NCBI GenBank assembly: GCA_963733935.1 | Contig: CAVTEQ010000014.1 | Span: forward strand, 124,001 to 188,000 | From: JAHFUA01 sp963733935 | GTDB lineage: Bacteria > Acidobacteriota > Terriglobia > Terriglobales > Acidobacteriaceae | DNA: 64,000 bases | Direction: 5' to 3' | In this document: positions 1 to 9,107 of the stretch, in pieces | How positions within the stretch are numbered: the stretch's first letter is position 1 | Layout of the letters: the number at the start of each line of letters is the position of its first letter | Position numbers and translations under genes: made by a program | The notes under the pieces: generated by a model | What the model saw: the letters and a program-made list of their open reading frames with translations, nothing else | Databases searched by the model: none | Told to the model about the DNA's origin: nothing

Positions 1-183
1 GGTGATGACGACCTCACCCTGCGCCGCCGCTTCTTTGTTGGAACGGCAAGCATGAGCGCCTTTGGCCAGCAGGTCCTGCGGCACCGGTCTGAGGTCGTTA
101 AGGTAAAGCTCATGGCCGCCGTCGAGAAGGTGTCCGGCCATGGGACGGCCCATGATGCCCAGTCCGACGAATCCGATTTTCAT
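1..183 (-). CDS. 2-hydroxy-3-oxopropionate (tartronate semialdehyde) reductase, N-terminal part
   Basis: The first 61 residues of a beta-hydroxyacid dehydrogenase are visible; the rest lies outside the window. The protein begins MKIGFVGLGIMGRPMAGHLL, which is the GxGxMGxxM nucleotide-binding signature of the 3-hydroxyisobutyrate/tartronate semialdehyde reductase family. Members reduce tartronate semialdehyde to glycerate, or oxidise 3-hydroxyisobutyrate, with NAD(P). It starts only 16 bases after the stop of an enolase-superfamily dehydratase on the same strand, so the two are probably one sugar-acid catabolic operon. That context favours the GarR-type role, but the substrate cannot be fixed from the N-terminus. 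Confidence 0.85.
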   Translation of the reverse strand, partial: MKIGFVGLGIMGRPMAGHLLDGGHELYLNDLRPVPQDLLAKGAHACRSNKEAAAQGEVVIT

Positions 184-199
184 AGCTTCTCCTCTTTCT

Positions 200-1309
200 T
201 TAAGCCAGGAACCGCGCCACGGCTTGTTCGTTCCATGCAACGCCGCTTCCGATCACGCCTTCTACCACGGTCATTCCGTGCTCCAGCCGGAGCGGCTCGG
301 CGAGGATGGGATTCCACCAGTCGGAATATTCCAGGTAGTGAGCGGTGGGGGTAGCGCACAGCAGTTGCGCGCTGACTTCCGGCCACAGGTGGTTGGACAT
401 GGGAATCCCATGCACCTCGGCGAGAGCGGCGGCGTGCAGCCATCCCGTCACCCCGCCAATCTTCATCACGTCGGGCATCACGTAATCCGAGGCGCCGGCC
501 TCGATCGCGTGCCGCATGTCCAGAAGCCCCCACCAATTCTCGCCACACTGGATTGGAGTCTTGATCTCACGGGCAACCAGGGCATGGCCGGCGAAGTCGT
601 GCGCCAGTACCGGCTCCTCCACCCAGGTAAGCCCCTCATTGTCGAGCACGCGAAGCCGTCGCACGGCTTCCGCAGGGGTCAGCGACTGGTTGTAGTCCAC
701 CATAAGAACCATATCGTCCCCAATGCTGTGGCGAATGGCGCGTACGACTTCAAGGTCTTCGCCGACGGATGGGTAGCCAATCTTTGCCTTGACTCCCTTG
801 AATCCACGTTTCGCACAGTCTTCCGCCACCCGCGCCGAACCCGCCACTCCGTCATACCCCACCGCACCATACGCGGGAATGGGCTTTTCGGTGAAACCCA
901 GGAAACGCACCAGCGAGGTGTTGTGGCTGCGGGCGACGGCGTCCCACAGCGCCATGTCGATGGCCGCGAGCGCCATGCCAACCAGTCCTTGCGTCCCCAG
1001 CAAACGAAATCGCTTGGCGAGCTTCTGCGCGATTTCGCCTGGCGCAAGAGGTTCCCCTTTGACCAGGGTCTCCAGGTTCTGGATCAGGTCAGCGGTCGGT
1101 TTCAGAGCTGCCACGGTGTAGGTAAAGACAATGCTGTGTCCAACTGTGCCGTCGTCGGCGATGACATCCGTCAACACCAAAGGAGAATCTGTAATGGTGC
1201 CGCTCGCGGTCTGATGCGGCGGGGTCATGGGCACCTTGACGGCTCGCACGCGAAGTTCGCGGACTCGGGCGGCAGGTGCGCTCATGAAGACTACGGGCTG
1301 GACAGCCAT
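200..1309 (-). CDS. Mandelate racemase/muconate lactonizing enzyme family protein (sugar-acid dehydratase-like)
   Basis: This is an enolase-superfamily enzyme of about 369 residues. The mandelate-racemase subgroup catalytic set can be read in order: KAKIG (Lys-x-Lys base pair), VDYNQ, WVEEP and CGENWW (metal-binding Asp and Glu residues), PDVMKIGG, then SNHLWPE with the general-base His. Such enzymes abstract a proton next to a carboxylate and either racemise or dehydrate sugar acids or hydroxy acids. The ATG at 1309 is chosen over the longer frame (to 1351) because AAGGAG lies six bases upstream of it. The reductase immediately downstream suggests a sugar-acid dehydratase feeding tartronate semialdehyde or a related intermediate; the exact substrate is unknown. 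Confidence 0.88.
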   Translation of the reverse strand: MAVQPVVFMSAPAARVRELRVRAVKVPMTPPHQTASGTITDSPLVLTDVIADDGTVGHSIVFTYTVAALKPTADLIQNLETLVKGEPLAPGEIAQKLAKRFRLLGTQGLVGMALAAIDMALWDAVARSHNTSLVRFLGFTEKPIPAYGAVGYDGVAGSARVAEDCAKRGFKGVKAKIGYPSVGEDLEVVRAIRHSIGDDMVLMVDYNQSLTPAEAVRRLRVLDNEGLTWVEEPVLAHDFAGHALVAREIKTPIQCGENWWGLLDMRHAIEAGASDYVMPDVMKIGGVTGWLHAAALAEVHGIPMSNHLWPEVSAQLLCATPTAHYLEYSDWWNPILAEPLRLEHGMTVVEGVIGSGVAWNEQAVARFLA

Positions 1310-1419
1310 GCGCGACTCCTTAGGCGAGGCGGCCAATGTGCGTCGGTCCATCCCCGACCTAAAGGCCTACGTTAGCACCGTGAAACCAAAAAAACTAACG
1401 GTCGCGGCTATTGGCTGCA

Positions 1420-2760
1420 TCATGCGGCTCTTTCCGGCTGCTCCATCCGCCTTTCGGGCAGTTCGACCCGCGGTGGGAACTTCCGCCCCACCCACTTGGC
1501 GAGCAGGTGGGCAGCGCCAAAGGCCAGCAACAGCGCCGCCGCCCATCGCGCCAGAGTGACGATCGCGGCCCCGTCCAGGCGCGGCCATTCCACTTGCCGC
1601 AGCGCTTCCCAGCGCTCCAGCATCCAGTGCCAGGCGGTGTGGGCAGCGAGGGCAGAAAGAATGATCACACCCATGCGCTCCGGAACCAGGCGCCGGAAGA
1701 GGGCGAGCGCGGGCAGCATCACCGCCAGTACACAAAGCTGGCCAATCTCGATGCCGACGTTAAACGAGAACAGCGACACCAGCAGGTGCGAGCCCGCGAA
1801 CTGCAACTGCTGTCCCAGGGCGTAGGAAAATCCGAAGCCGTGCACCAGGCCGAACAGGCCGGTGATCAGCCAGCGGCGGCGCAGGTCCGCGCCCACGATG
1901 TTCTCCAGCGCCATGTAGACGATGGAGCAGGCGATCGCCATCTCCACGAACGGCGGGAACCACGCACCCTTGGGCGCCAGATGGAAGGCGGAAGCGAACA
2001 GGGTGACCGAATGCGCCAGGGTGAACGCCGTGATCACGGAGATCAGTCCGCGCCACCGGCGGAACGGAATCACCAGGCAGAACAGGAACAGCAGATGGTC
2101 GATGCCGCTCAGGATGTGCTCGACACCGAGCACGACGAATCCACTGGCAGCGTGGTACCACGCTGGATTCAGAGGCACCGGCGCCGAGCCGCCCGGGATG
2201 ATCATGGCTCGGCTGCTCTCGCCCAGCGGCAGGTAGCGGACCGTCAGCTTGGTGACGTTCCCCAGATCGGCGGCAACCAGCGATTGGATTTTGAATACGG
2301 ATTTCGGCGAAGAAATAGGATACGTGAAGTGGACGTCAAAAAAACCCAGCTCCCGGGCGATGCCGGTGCTCGCGTCCGGCGGCGCGGCAGTCAACGCGAC
2401 AGCGGTATCGTATTCTTGAAAAGACTGATTTGAGGCCGGCGACAGACGCCCGCTCGATTCGGATGGCGTAAGCCGCACCTCGTTTTCCAACAGTATGAAG
2501 CCGTCCGCCAGAACCCCCAGCGCGTGCTGGGTCTCAGGTCCCGACGCCGCAAGATCGTACTGGTCAGCTTTGAGCGGGAAAGAGACGTTCCGCAGCAGGT
2601 CCAGGGGAATTCGCACCACCAAATGAGCCTGCCGGGGCTCGATCTTCACAAAACTATTCATGATGGTGTTCGCCGGCAGGTCGTGGGCTGCGGCCAGTGA
2701 GCACCCCAGAAGCAGTAAGAAAGACAACGCTGCCGTAAATAGGAATCGGTTCCGAAGCAT
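1420..2760 (-). CDS. HupE/UreJ-like membrane protein with secreted N-terminal domain
   Basis: A signal peptide (MLRNRFLFTAALSFLLLLGC, ending near AAAHD) is followed by about 200 residues of exported beta-rich domain. The C-terminal half has six or seven hydrophobic segments carrying the HupE/UreJ signatures HILSGIDHLLFL, AFTLAHSVTL and GLVHGFGFSYAL. HupE/UreJ proteins are linked to nickel or cobalt uptake in hydrogenase and urease systems, but no such enzyme is nearby, so nickel transport is only a family-level guess. The ATG at 2760 is preferred because the signal peptide starts there; an in-frame extension to 2805 adds only polar residues. Confidence 0.8.
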   Translation of the reverse strand: MLRNRFLFTAALSFLLLLGCSLAAAHDLPANTIMNSFVKIEPRQAHLVVRIPLDLLRNVSFPLKADQYDLAASGPETQHALGVLADGFILLENEVRLTPSESSGRLSPASNQSFQEYDTAVALTAAPPDASTGIARELGFFDVHFTYPISSPKSVFKIQSLVAADLGNVTKLTVRYLPLGESSRAMIIPGGSAPVPLNPAWYHAASGFVVLGVEHILSGIDHLLFLFCLVIPFRRWRGLISVITAFTLAHSVTLFASAFHLAPKGAWFPPFVEMAIACSIVYMALENIVGADLRRRWLITGLFGLVHGFGFSYALGQQLQFAGSHLLVSLFSFNVGIEIGQLCVLAVMLPALALFRRLVPERMGVIILSALAAHTAWHWMLERWEALRQVEWPRLDGAAIVTLARWAAALLLAFGAAHLLAKWVGRKFPPRVELPERRMEQPERAA

Positions 2761-2837
2761 AAGCAGCCCCTGGGCCCTCGGCAGCGGCAGCCGGGAGCTA
2801 TGCACTCCCGACCGCCGCGTCCGCGGGGCATTTCAGT

Positions 2838-4283
2838 TTAGTGGTGGTCGTGGTCGTCGTCGTCATCAACTCTTACGAATTTCTGGATGCGCCGACCGGT
2901 GATGGTTTCTGCAATGTATACGTTCCCTTTGGAATCGACGTTGGTCGTATGGTTGTAGGCAAACTCACCAGCATTGTGTCCGGGACAAGGCGCAATTCCG
3001 CACCGACCGAAGGCGGAAAGGACCTCGCCGTCTCTCTCCATAAGGTACGTGTTGTCGCTCTGCAGATCGACGTTCACGATGTACTTCTGGTGTGTGGGAC
3101 TGTTGCCAGCGAGAGAGTCTACGTTGGGGTAGAAATCCATGTCGCAAGACCGGTTGCCCGCCGACAGAATAGCTGCGAGCTTCGCTGGAGCTGCGGTTGG
3201 GAAGTTGCTGATGTGGATTTCCTTCAGCACGGTGCCGGTCTTGGTCCAGACCTGGATGCGGTTGTTGGGCCGATCACAGGTGTAAACCAGACCGTCATTG
3301 CCGAGCACAACGCAGTGCGGATGGCCGCCCCCAGTGGCTCCGAAAGTCCCCAGCGGGCAAGGAGTGCCGGGGGTAGTGGTGCCGTTGGGAGTCTCGTTGT
3401 GTCCGCAATTACTGCCAAACTGGCGGTTGAACTGGTAAGTAGCACCGCCATCGGCAGTGGTGAAGACGATTACACGGTGGTTACCGTAACCGTCTGCGAT
3501 GTAGACCGAGCCGCGAGTGCCCGTCACCGGATCGGGAAGGGGATCCACTGTCATGTCCGGCGGTTCGTTCAGCTTTGTGGCGCTGCCAGCCGTGCCGACT
3601 GCAGGAGCGGTGTTCAGGGCGCCTGTCTCACCGCAAATGCCGCTTGTGGTGTCGCAGTTATCCTTCACCCCAAACTGGTATACGAAGGTTGCGGCCACGC
3701 CTGCCGCCTGGGCGGCTGTTGGGTTGTACTTTTGCACTACCCCATCCCCGTTGCCGCCGACCCAGACGTAGCCCTGGTAATCAACAAAGCAACCGTGCGC
3801 GCCATTCGGCATGTACGCGGCACGCCCAGGGGCCGCAGTCGCACTGTACGCGCCTGCGGCGGTGCTGACGGGGACCAGCGCGGGATTACCCCAGCCGGCA
3901 ACCGTCTTCCCCTCGGTGTTAAAGGCGACGACCGGAGGAGACGGGATTGCTTTTGCCGGGGTGGCGTCGTTGGAATTAATCGCTCCCGATTGGTTGTTCT
4001 GCAGGGTACCGTTGACGGATACGCCTACTTCCCAACCGCGATTGAAGGTGTAGACGTTGTCCCACTGGTCGGTACAGCTTCCCGCGACTTCGCCCTGTAC
4101 CCATCGATGGGCGATGCCATCGGTGCCCACAGGGGCGGGCAGCGGTTTGGGCCAGAAGGGATCCACCCTGAATCTGGGTGCGCGATCATGGTCCGCTTTG
4201 ACGTGCGTGGGTTTCCAGAGCCCGAGGCCGACGACGAGGGCAACCAGCACTGCGCATGCGTACAAATATCGTCCGCTTCTCAT
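2838..4283 (-). CDS. Secreted NHL-repeat beta-propeller protein with Asp/His-rich tail
   Basis: A protein of 481 residues with an N-terminal signal or anchor segment (YLYACAVLVALVVGLGLW). Repeated motifs such as YVWVGGNGDGVVQKYNPT, VYIADGYGNHRVIVF and VYTCDRPNNRIQVW match NHL blades, so a six-bladed beta-propeller outside the cytoplasm is expected. No catalytic motif of peptidyl-glycine lyases was recognised. The C-terminus ends in an acidic, His-containing run (DDDDDHDHH) that may bind divalent metal. A GGAGAG ribosome site precedes the ATG, and a sigma70-like promoter lies about 200 bases upstream. Function unknown. Confidence 0.8.
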   Translation of the reverse strand: MRSGRYLYACAVLVALVVGLGLWKPTHVKADHDRAPRFRVDPFWPKPLPAPVGTDGIAHRWVQGEVAGSCTDQWDNVYTFNRGWEVGVSVNGTLQNNQSGAINSNDATPAKAIPSPPVVAFNTEGKTVAGWGNPALVPVSTAAGAYSATAAPGRAAYMPNGAHGCFVDYQGYVWVGGNGDGVVQKYNPTAAQAAGVAATFVYQFGVKDNCDTTSGICGETGALNTAPAVGTAGSATKLNEPPDMTVDPLPDPVTGTRGSVYIADGYGNHRVIVFTTADGGATYQFNRQFGSNCGHNETPNGTTTPGTPCPLGTFGATGGGHPHCVVLGNDGLVYTCDRPNNRIQVWTKTGTVLKEIHISNFPTAAPAKLAAILSAGNRSCDMDFYPNVDSLAGNSPTHQKYIVNVDLQSDNTYLMERDGEVLSAFGRCGIAPCPGHNAGEFAYNHTTNVDSKGNVYIAETITGRRIQKFVRVDDDDDHDHH

Positions 4284-4491
4284 GTGCTCTCCTTTCGACT
4301 CTGCGGTTTTCGCCGGGAGCTTGAGCGAAAACGGATAGAGGTTCGTATCATGAGCCCGCTGCCTTGAGGACGCGGCAGAGACACCACTACCGCCTCATGC
4401 ACCAAGCCCTGAATCGGGGGAGGTCCTGGGGAACAGAAGGGGCGGCACAGGCCGAACGGCAGAAACCGGTCACCCCCAAACCGGCGCGGAG
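4284..4491 (-). other. Long untranslated leader of the NHL-repeat gene
   Basis: About 200 bases separate the proposed promoter from the NHL gene start. On the minus strand the segment is C/G-rich and ends in a good ribosome site. I do not recognise a known riboswitch, and no plausible gene is encoded here on either strand. Together with 4520-4652, which also appears empty, it forms the 370-base gap between the NHL gene and the divergent DinB-like gene. Confidence 0.35.
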
Positions 4492-4519
4492 TCTATATCT
4501 CGGTCGGTCAAGATGTCAA
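4492..4519 (-). promoter_or_regulatory. Sigma70-like promoter for the NHL-repeat gene
   Basis: On the minus strand the sequence reads TTGACA, a 16-base spacer, then TATAGA, close to the -35/-10 consensus. It points toward the NHL-repeat gene whose start is at 4283, which would give a leader of roughly 200 bases. Confidence 0.5.
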
Positions 4520-4652
4520 TCTGTAACATTGTCGATAATACGTAAATTTTTGTAATGGGGGACACCCGAGTCCCGCGTTGGCAGCGGATTCGCAGCGCCA
4601 CCAACATTTGGTAGCTTTGTGGAAGTGGGGTCCTGCGATACCCTAGTTCGCC

Positions 4653-5156
4653 ATGACTGGGACTGTATCCGTAAATGCACCCGAGTCCGGCCGTCAACTG
4701 CTTCGCCATTCTCTAGCTACGCTGGCTTACAGGGGAGGCAAGGCGGTGCGCGGAGCGCCGCCCTCCTTTGCCGATTTCAGTGCGGCGGGCGGCGTCCGCA
4801 CTCCGGGACAAATCCTGGCGCACATCAGCGACGTGCTCGACTGGGCGTTTTCTCTGGCGGAAGGGCAGCAGCGCTGGCAAGACTCCGCGCCCCTACCCTG
4901 GGACAAGGAAATCGAGAGGTTCTTTGCCGCGTTGGACAAGCTCGACGGCTATCTGTCGTCAGACACTCCGCTCCAGGTCGCTCCCGAAGAGTTGTTCCAA
5001 GGGCCGATTGCCGACGCGCTGACTCACGTGGGACAAATCAATATCCTGCGCCGCCTTGCCGGAATCCCTGTGCGGGCGGAAAATTACTTTGTGGCCGAAA
5101 TCACCGCCGGACGTGTAGGCGCTGACCAGGCTGCTCCAACCCGCGAATTCGAGTAG
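4653..5156 (+). CDS. DinB-like / DUF664-type four-helix protein
   Basis: This 167-residue protein has the helical spacing of the DinB/YfiT-like superfamily: an N-terminal helix ending in a GG..TPGQILAHISDVLDWAF segment and a C-terminal helix with ADALTHVGQINILRRLAG. The His residues in these two helices (ILAHI, LTHVGQ) correspond to metal ligands in the family. Members include metal-dependent thiol transferases using bacillithiol or mycothiol, which would fit the YpdA gene elsewhere in the window, but no specific reaction can be assigned. The stop lies four bases before the gamma-glutamyltransferase start, suggesting co-transcription. Confidence 0.72.
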   Translation: MTGTVSVNAPESGRQLLRHSLATLAYRGGKAVRGAPPSFADFSAAGGVRTPGQILAHISDVLDWAFSLAEGQQRWQDSAPLPWDKEIERFFAALDKLDGYLSSDTPLQVAPEELFQGPIADALTHVGQINILRRLAGIPVRAENYFVAEITAGRVGADQAAPTREFE

Positions 5157-5160
5157 CCCC

Positions 5161-6780
5161 ATGTCTTCCTATTCCCGCTCGCACGCCCGCTCGATGGTCA
5201 TTACCCGCTACGGGATCGTAGCCACCGCTCACGCGCTGGCGTCAGATGCCGGAGCTGAAGTGCTGGCGCGTGGCGGCTCCGCGGCTGACGCCGCTATTGC
5301 CGCCAACGCGGTCCTCGGCGTTACCGAACCCATGATGAACGGTATGGGCGGCGACCTGTTTGTCCTCTACTGGCAGGCGAAGAAGCGCAAGCTGCACGGC
5401 CTGAACGCCAGCGGCTGGGCGCCCGCAGGCCTCAGCATCGAGCACCTGCGGCGCAAGGGATACGCAACCATGCCGCGCGATGGTATCCATTCCGTCACCG
5501 TGCCCGGCGTAGTGGACGGCTGGAGCCAGCTTCACCGCCGCTTCGGCCAGCGTCGCTGGAAAGAAATCTTTCAGCCCGCCATCTTCCATGCTGACCACGG
5601 ATACCCGGTGCCGGAAGTCATTCAGGGCTATTGGCGGGTTGGACCCGAGGCCCTCGCGCACGATAAAGAGAGCCGCCGCGTTTATCTGCCCGACGGCAAG
5701 GTTCCCGCGGTGGGAGCGATCTTCCGCAACCCCGACCTGGCGAGATCATTGCGCATGGTCGCTGATGATGGTCCCGAGGCTTTTTACCGCGGCAAGATCT
5801 CACGCGCCATCGTCAGCACCTCGGAGGCGCTCGGCGGCACGATGGCCAAAGATGATTTGGCCGAATACTCCGCGGAGTGGGTCGACCCGATTTCCACGAC
5901 CTATCGCGACTGGACCATCTACGAGCTGCCGCCCAATGGCCAAGGCATGGCCGCGCTGGAAATGCTGAACATCATGGAAACCATTCCGGCCTCGCCGGAC
6001 GGGCCGCTGAGCGTCTGCGAGCTGCACAAGAAGATCGAGGCCATGAAGCTGGCCTACGCCGATCTGGAGCGCTACAACGCCGATCCGCGCTTTGCGAAAG
6101 TGCCCGTGAAGGGTCTGCTCTCCAAGAAGTACGCGAAGCAGCGTGCGCGGCTCATGAAGCCCGACAGCGCCGGCGACTTCGCATTCGGTGTGCCACCAGG
6201 AAGCGATACTACCTATCTGGCAGTCGTCGATCGTGAGGGCAACATCGCTTCCTTGATCCAGAGCAACTACATCGGCTTCGGGTCGGGCGTCACAGTGCGC
6301 GGCATGGGATTCGTGCTGCAAAGCCGCGGAGCGCTGTTCTCGCTTGATCCATCGCATCCCAATGCGCTGGCGCCGCGCAAGCGGCCCTTCCACACCATCA
6401 TTCCGGCATTCATGGAGCGCGGCGATCAGCACATTGGCTTTGGCATCATGGGCGGCGCCAACCAGCCGCTGGCGCATGCGCAATTCGTCTCCAACATGGT
6501 CGATTACGGCATGAATATCCAGGCGGCGCTCGAAGTAGCCCGCTTTACGGTTGGGGAAAGAATGGGCGGCAGCATCCTGCTCGAATCCCGCGTGCCGCTG
6601 CAGGTAGCACAGCAGCTCGCGGACATGGGACACGATCTCGAAGACGTGGGAGACTTTTCGACCGCAATGGGCCGCGGCCAGGCGGTGCTGCACGACTCGA
6701 AAACTAAGGTGAACTATGGCGCGTCAGACCCGCGTGCCGATGGCGCCGCCGCGCCCGAGCCTCCGCCGGTGAAGTGGTAG
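5161..6780 (+). CDS. ggt: Gamma-glutamyltransferase
   Basis: A 539-residue N-terminal-nucleophile hydrolase of the gamma-glutamyltransferase family. The large-subunit start (ALASDAGAEVLARGGSAADA, EPMMNGMGGDLFVLYW) and the autoprocessing site GSDTTYLAVVD are present; the first Thr of DTTY (about residue 350) is the expected nucleophile released on self-cleavage. Such enzymes transfer or hydrolyse gamma-glutamyl groups from glutathione or related amides. No clear signal peptide is visible, unlike the periplasmic E. coli enzyme. An alternative start is the Met at residue 12 (5194). The gene follows the DinB-like gene by four bases. Confidence 0.93.
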   Translation: MSSYSRSHARSMVITRYGIVATAHALASDAGAEVLARGGSAADAAIAANAVLGVTEPMMNGMGGDLFVLYWQAKKRKLHGLNASGWAPAGLSIEHLRRKGYATMPRDGIHSVTVPGVVDGWSQLHRRFGQRRWKEIFQPAIFHADHGYPVPEVIQGYWRVGPEALAHDKESRRVYLPDGKVPAVGAIFRNPDLARSLRMVADDGPEAFYRGKISRAIVSTSEALGGTMAKDDLAEYSAEWVDPISTTYRDWTIYELPPNGQGMAALEMLNIMETIPASPDGPLSVCELHKKIEAMKLAYADLERYNADPRFAKVPVKGLLSKKYAKQRARLMKPDSAGDFAFGVPPGSDTTYLAVVDREGNIASLIQSNYIGFGSGVTVRGMGFVLQSRGALFSLDPSHPNALAPRKRPFHTIIPAFMERGDQHIGFGIMGGANQPLAHAQFVSNMVDYGMNIQAALEVARFTVGERMGGSILLESRVPLQVAQQLADMGHDLEDVGDFSTAMGRGQAVLHDSKTKVNYGASDPRADGAAAPEPPPVKW

Positions 6781-6804
6781 CGCAGAAGATTCCCACCATA
6801 AGAA

Positions 6805-6875
6805 TTGTCATCCCGAGCGCTGCGCGACCGAACGAAAGTGAGGGAGCGCGAGCCGAGGGACCTTGGGTTTGGTTT
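6805..6875. repeat. Dispersed-type intergenic element (TCATCCCGAGCG ... GAGGGACCT)
   Basis: This segment between the convergent ggt and deoxyhypusine synthase-like genes contains TCATCCCGAGCG and, further on, CCGAGGGACCTTGGG. The pairing of a TCATCC-GAGCG head with a GAGGGACCT tail resembles a dispersed intergenic element common in acidobacterial genomes. Only one copy is visible here, so the call rests on resemblance. Confidence 0.35.
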
Positions 6876-6907
6876 TTCCCAAAACTGCGCATATCTCAAG
6901 ACGCACT

Positions 6908-7972
6908 TCACTTCTTCCTCAAGCGTTCCAGCACCGCCCCCACGATCAACGGCAAGCCAACGGTCGCGTCCACGAATACCTCTGCGAAGCGGCCGCCTTC
7001 TTCCGGCGGCACGAACTTTCCCCAGGAAACCGCTTCAGTGTATGGACTCCCCGAGAGCCCTCCCCAATAGACCGGCTCCGGACAGATGCGCACTCCATAG
7101 TGATAGCGCTTGAGGGGCACGTCTTCGCCCGCCCGCCGGTTGCGCAGCTCGATGTACGGACCGAACTGCTGCGCCCAGTTGCGCGGCACTCCGCCGCCGA
7201 TGGTGAAAATTCCCAGCCGCTTTTGCGCCAGCAGCGTCGCGGCAAAGTGCTCCAGATCTTCGAAGGGGTCGTAGCGCAGCCGCGGCTGCTTTTCGCGCGC
7301 GCGAATGCGGTTGGTAAGCGCGAAGTCCAGGCCGAGTTCGGAGTCGGTGAAGGCCGGCACGAATACCGGCACCTTCTTCTCGAAGGCCGACTTCAGGATT
7401 CCGCGCCCCTCCGCGTGCTTCAGCAGGTATTCGCCAATGGCCGCATTCAGCTTCCACGAGCAAACAATCTGTTTCGCGTCCCACTGCTTCAGGACGTCGA
7501 AGACCACTACCTCGACGTCATCGAGATTGCGCTCCGGCTCCAGCGTGTCATACACGCGGTTGTAGCCTGCCTCGTACAGTTCGACGTCGCTCATGCTGGG
7601 GTTGTAGCGGAAATGCGAGCGCCCGGTGGCCTCGACCAGTCCGTGGGCCATCAACGCGCCGGTGGAAACGATCGCGTGGACCACGCCGCGGTCGATCAGC
7701 TCGGTGACAATCAGCCCCTGCTTGGCGACCGTCATCGCGCCGGCCAGCGTCATCACGACGAAGCAGTCGCGGTCGCGGGCCATGGCTTCCAGCACGTCCG
7801 CGGCTTCGCCGACTTGGCGGCCAGTGAATGCGGTCTGGCCCATGCCGCGCACCAGATCGTCCACCGTCTTCGCCTGGTTGAGGTCCAGCGGATGGATGGG
7901 AACCAGCTTGTCCTCAATCGGATCGTGCAGCTTGCGGTCCGTGCCCAAGCCTTCCTGCTTGCCATGTTTCAA
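6908..7972 (-). CDS. Deoxyhypusine synthase-like protein (possible homospermidine synthase)
   Basis: A 354-residue member of the deoxyhypusine synthase family. Recognisable parts are LAGAMTVAKQGLIVTELIDRG (NAD site region), GGGVPRNWAQQ, and AVSWGKF, which holds the lysine (about residue 319) that forms the enzyme-imine intermediate in eukaryotic enzymes. Bacteria lack eIF5A, so hypusine formation is not the role. Relatives of this family transfer an aminobutyl group to putrescine to make homospermidine. Two putrescine-forming enzymes lie divergently next door, which supports a polyamine role. The assignment to homospermidine synthesis is an inference from context. Confidence 0.85.
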   Translation of the reverse strand: MKHGKQEGLGTDRKLHDPIEDKLVPIHPLDLNQAKTVDDLVRGMGQTAFTGRQVGEAADVLEAMARDRDCFVVMTLAGAMTVAKQGLIVTELIDRGVVHAIVSTGALMAHGLVEATGRSHFRYNPSMSDVELYEAGYNRVYDTLEPERNLDDVEVVVFDVLKQWDAKQIVCSWKLNAAIGEYLLKHAEGRGILKSAFEKKVPVFVPAFTDSELGLDFALTNRIRAREKQPRLRYDPFEDLEHFAATLLAQKRLGIFTIGGGVPRNWAQQFGPYIELRNRRAGEDVPLKRYHYGVRICPEPVYWGGLSGSPYTEAVSWGKFVPPEEGGRFAEVFVDATVGLPLIVGAVLERLRKK

Positions 7973-8096
7973 GCGTCGCCCTCGCGGAGAATTGTAAGCT
8001 GAAGTTGAAAGCTACAGCCTGAGCGCAACACGCGTCAATGATCAACAGAAGATCACAACTTCGCCCACCGGGTGCCGCTAACACCATGACGCGGAA

Positions 8097-8165
8097 ATTT
8101 CTCGCCGCGGATCAACGCGGACGAACGCTGATGCTGATTGATCGGCGTGTATCCGCGGCGGAGGT
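8097..8165. repeat. Intergenic inverted repeat (CGCCGCGGAT arms)
   Basis: Perfect 10-base arms CGCCGCGGAT (8103-8112) and ATCCGCGGCG (8151-8160) flank a 38-base spacer containing further short matches such as CAACGCGGACGAACGC. It sits in the 222-base gap between the divergent deoxyhypusine synthase-like and aguB genes. It resembles the other word-like dispersed repeats of this window. Confidence 0.5.
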
Positions 8166-8194
8166 TTGTGTTAGAAATCTGATGGGAGCTTGGA

Positions 8195-9099
8195 TTGCCA
8201 GCAGAGAACTTCAAGGTCGGCCTGATCCAGATGGCCTGCGGGCCGGACCCGGAGAAAAACGTCTGCCATGCTGCCGACATGGTGCGCGACGCCGCTGGCC
8301 GCGGCGCGCAGGTCGATCTGCCTGCCGGAACTCTTCCGCACCCAGTACTTCTGCCAGCGCGAAGACGCCGCGCTCTTCGACCTGGCCGAGCCCGTGCCCG
8401 GCCCTACGACCGACCAGGCTCGCCGAAGTCGCGCGCAGCACGAAGGCCGTCGTGATCGCATCGGTCTTCGAGCGGCGCGCGGCCGGCATCTATCACAACA
8501 CCGCGGTGGTTCTCGATGCCGACGGCTCCATCAAGGGCATCTACCGCAAGATGCACATCCCCGACGATCCTCTTTATTACGAGAAGTTTTACTTCACGCC
8601 GGGCGACCTCGGCTTCCGCACCTTTGACACGCAGGTCGGCAAGATCGGCACGCTGGTCTGCTGGGACCAGTGGTATCCCGAGGGCGCACGGCTGACGGCG
8701 CTCCAGGGCGCGCAGGTGCTCTTCTATCCGACCGCGATCGGCTGGCATCCGGCTGAAAAGCAGGAGTTCGGCGCGGCGCAACACGACGCCTGGCGTACCG
8801 TGCAGCGCGGACACGCCATCGCCAACGGGGTCTATGTCGCCGTCGCAAACCGCGTCGGCCACGAAAACGGCAACGTAAACGGCAACGCCGCCCCAGGCGC
8901 AGGCCTTGAGTTCTGGGGCGGATCATTCATCGCTGATCCCTTCGGCGTTGTGGTTGCCGAAGCATCCAGCGACCGCGAGGAAATCTTAATTGGCGAGGTT
9001 GATCTGCGCCGTATAGAGGACGTACGCCGCAACTGGCCCTTCCTGCGCGACCGCCGCGTGGACAGCTACGCGGGGATCACGCAGCGATTCCTCGATTAA
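8195..9099 (+). CDS. aguB: N-carbamoylputrescine amidase (frameshifted twice)
   Basis: A nitrilase-superfamily amidase that hydrolyses N-carbamoylputrescine to putrescine, CO2 and ammonia. The reading starts MPAENFKVGLIQMACGPDPE, shifts near 8315 into ICLPELFRTQYFCQREDA, then shifts again near 8415 into LAEVARSTKAVVIASVFERR and continues intact to 9099. The catalytic Glu (PELFR), Lys (YRKMHIPD) and Cys (LVCWDQWYPEGAR) are all encoded. Both breaks are +1: removing one G near 8315 and one A near 8415 restores a full-length protein of about 300 residues. Since both flanks are well conserved, sequencing or assembly error is likelier than decay. The agmatine deiminase gene follows eight bases later. 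Confidence 0.85.
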
Positions 9100-9107
9100 T
9101 CGATCGC

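Noticed and set aside
140..1375. A 411-codon open frame opposite the mandelate racemase-like gene
   Set aside because: It is antisense to an enzyme with all catalytic residues; composition is typical of a shadow.
2841..4367. A 508-codon open frame opposite the NHL-repeat gene
   Set aside because: It has no domain or ribosome site, and the opposite strand encodes a signal peptide and repeats.
8195..9099. Calling the frameshifted genes pseudogenes
   Set aside because: Both sides of each break keep conserved motifs and each is restored by one base, so they are listed as genes with probable sequence errors; true decay is left open.
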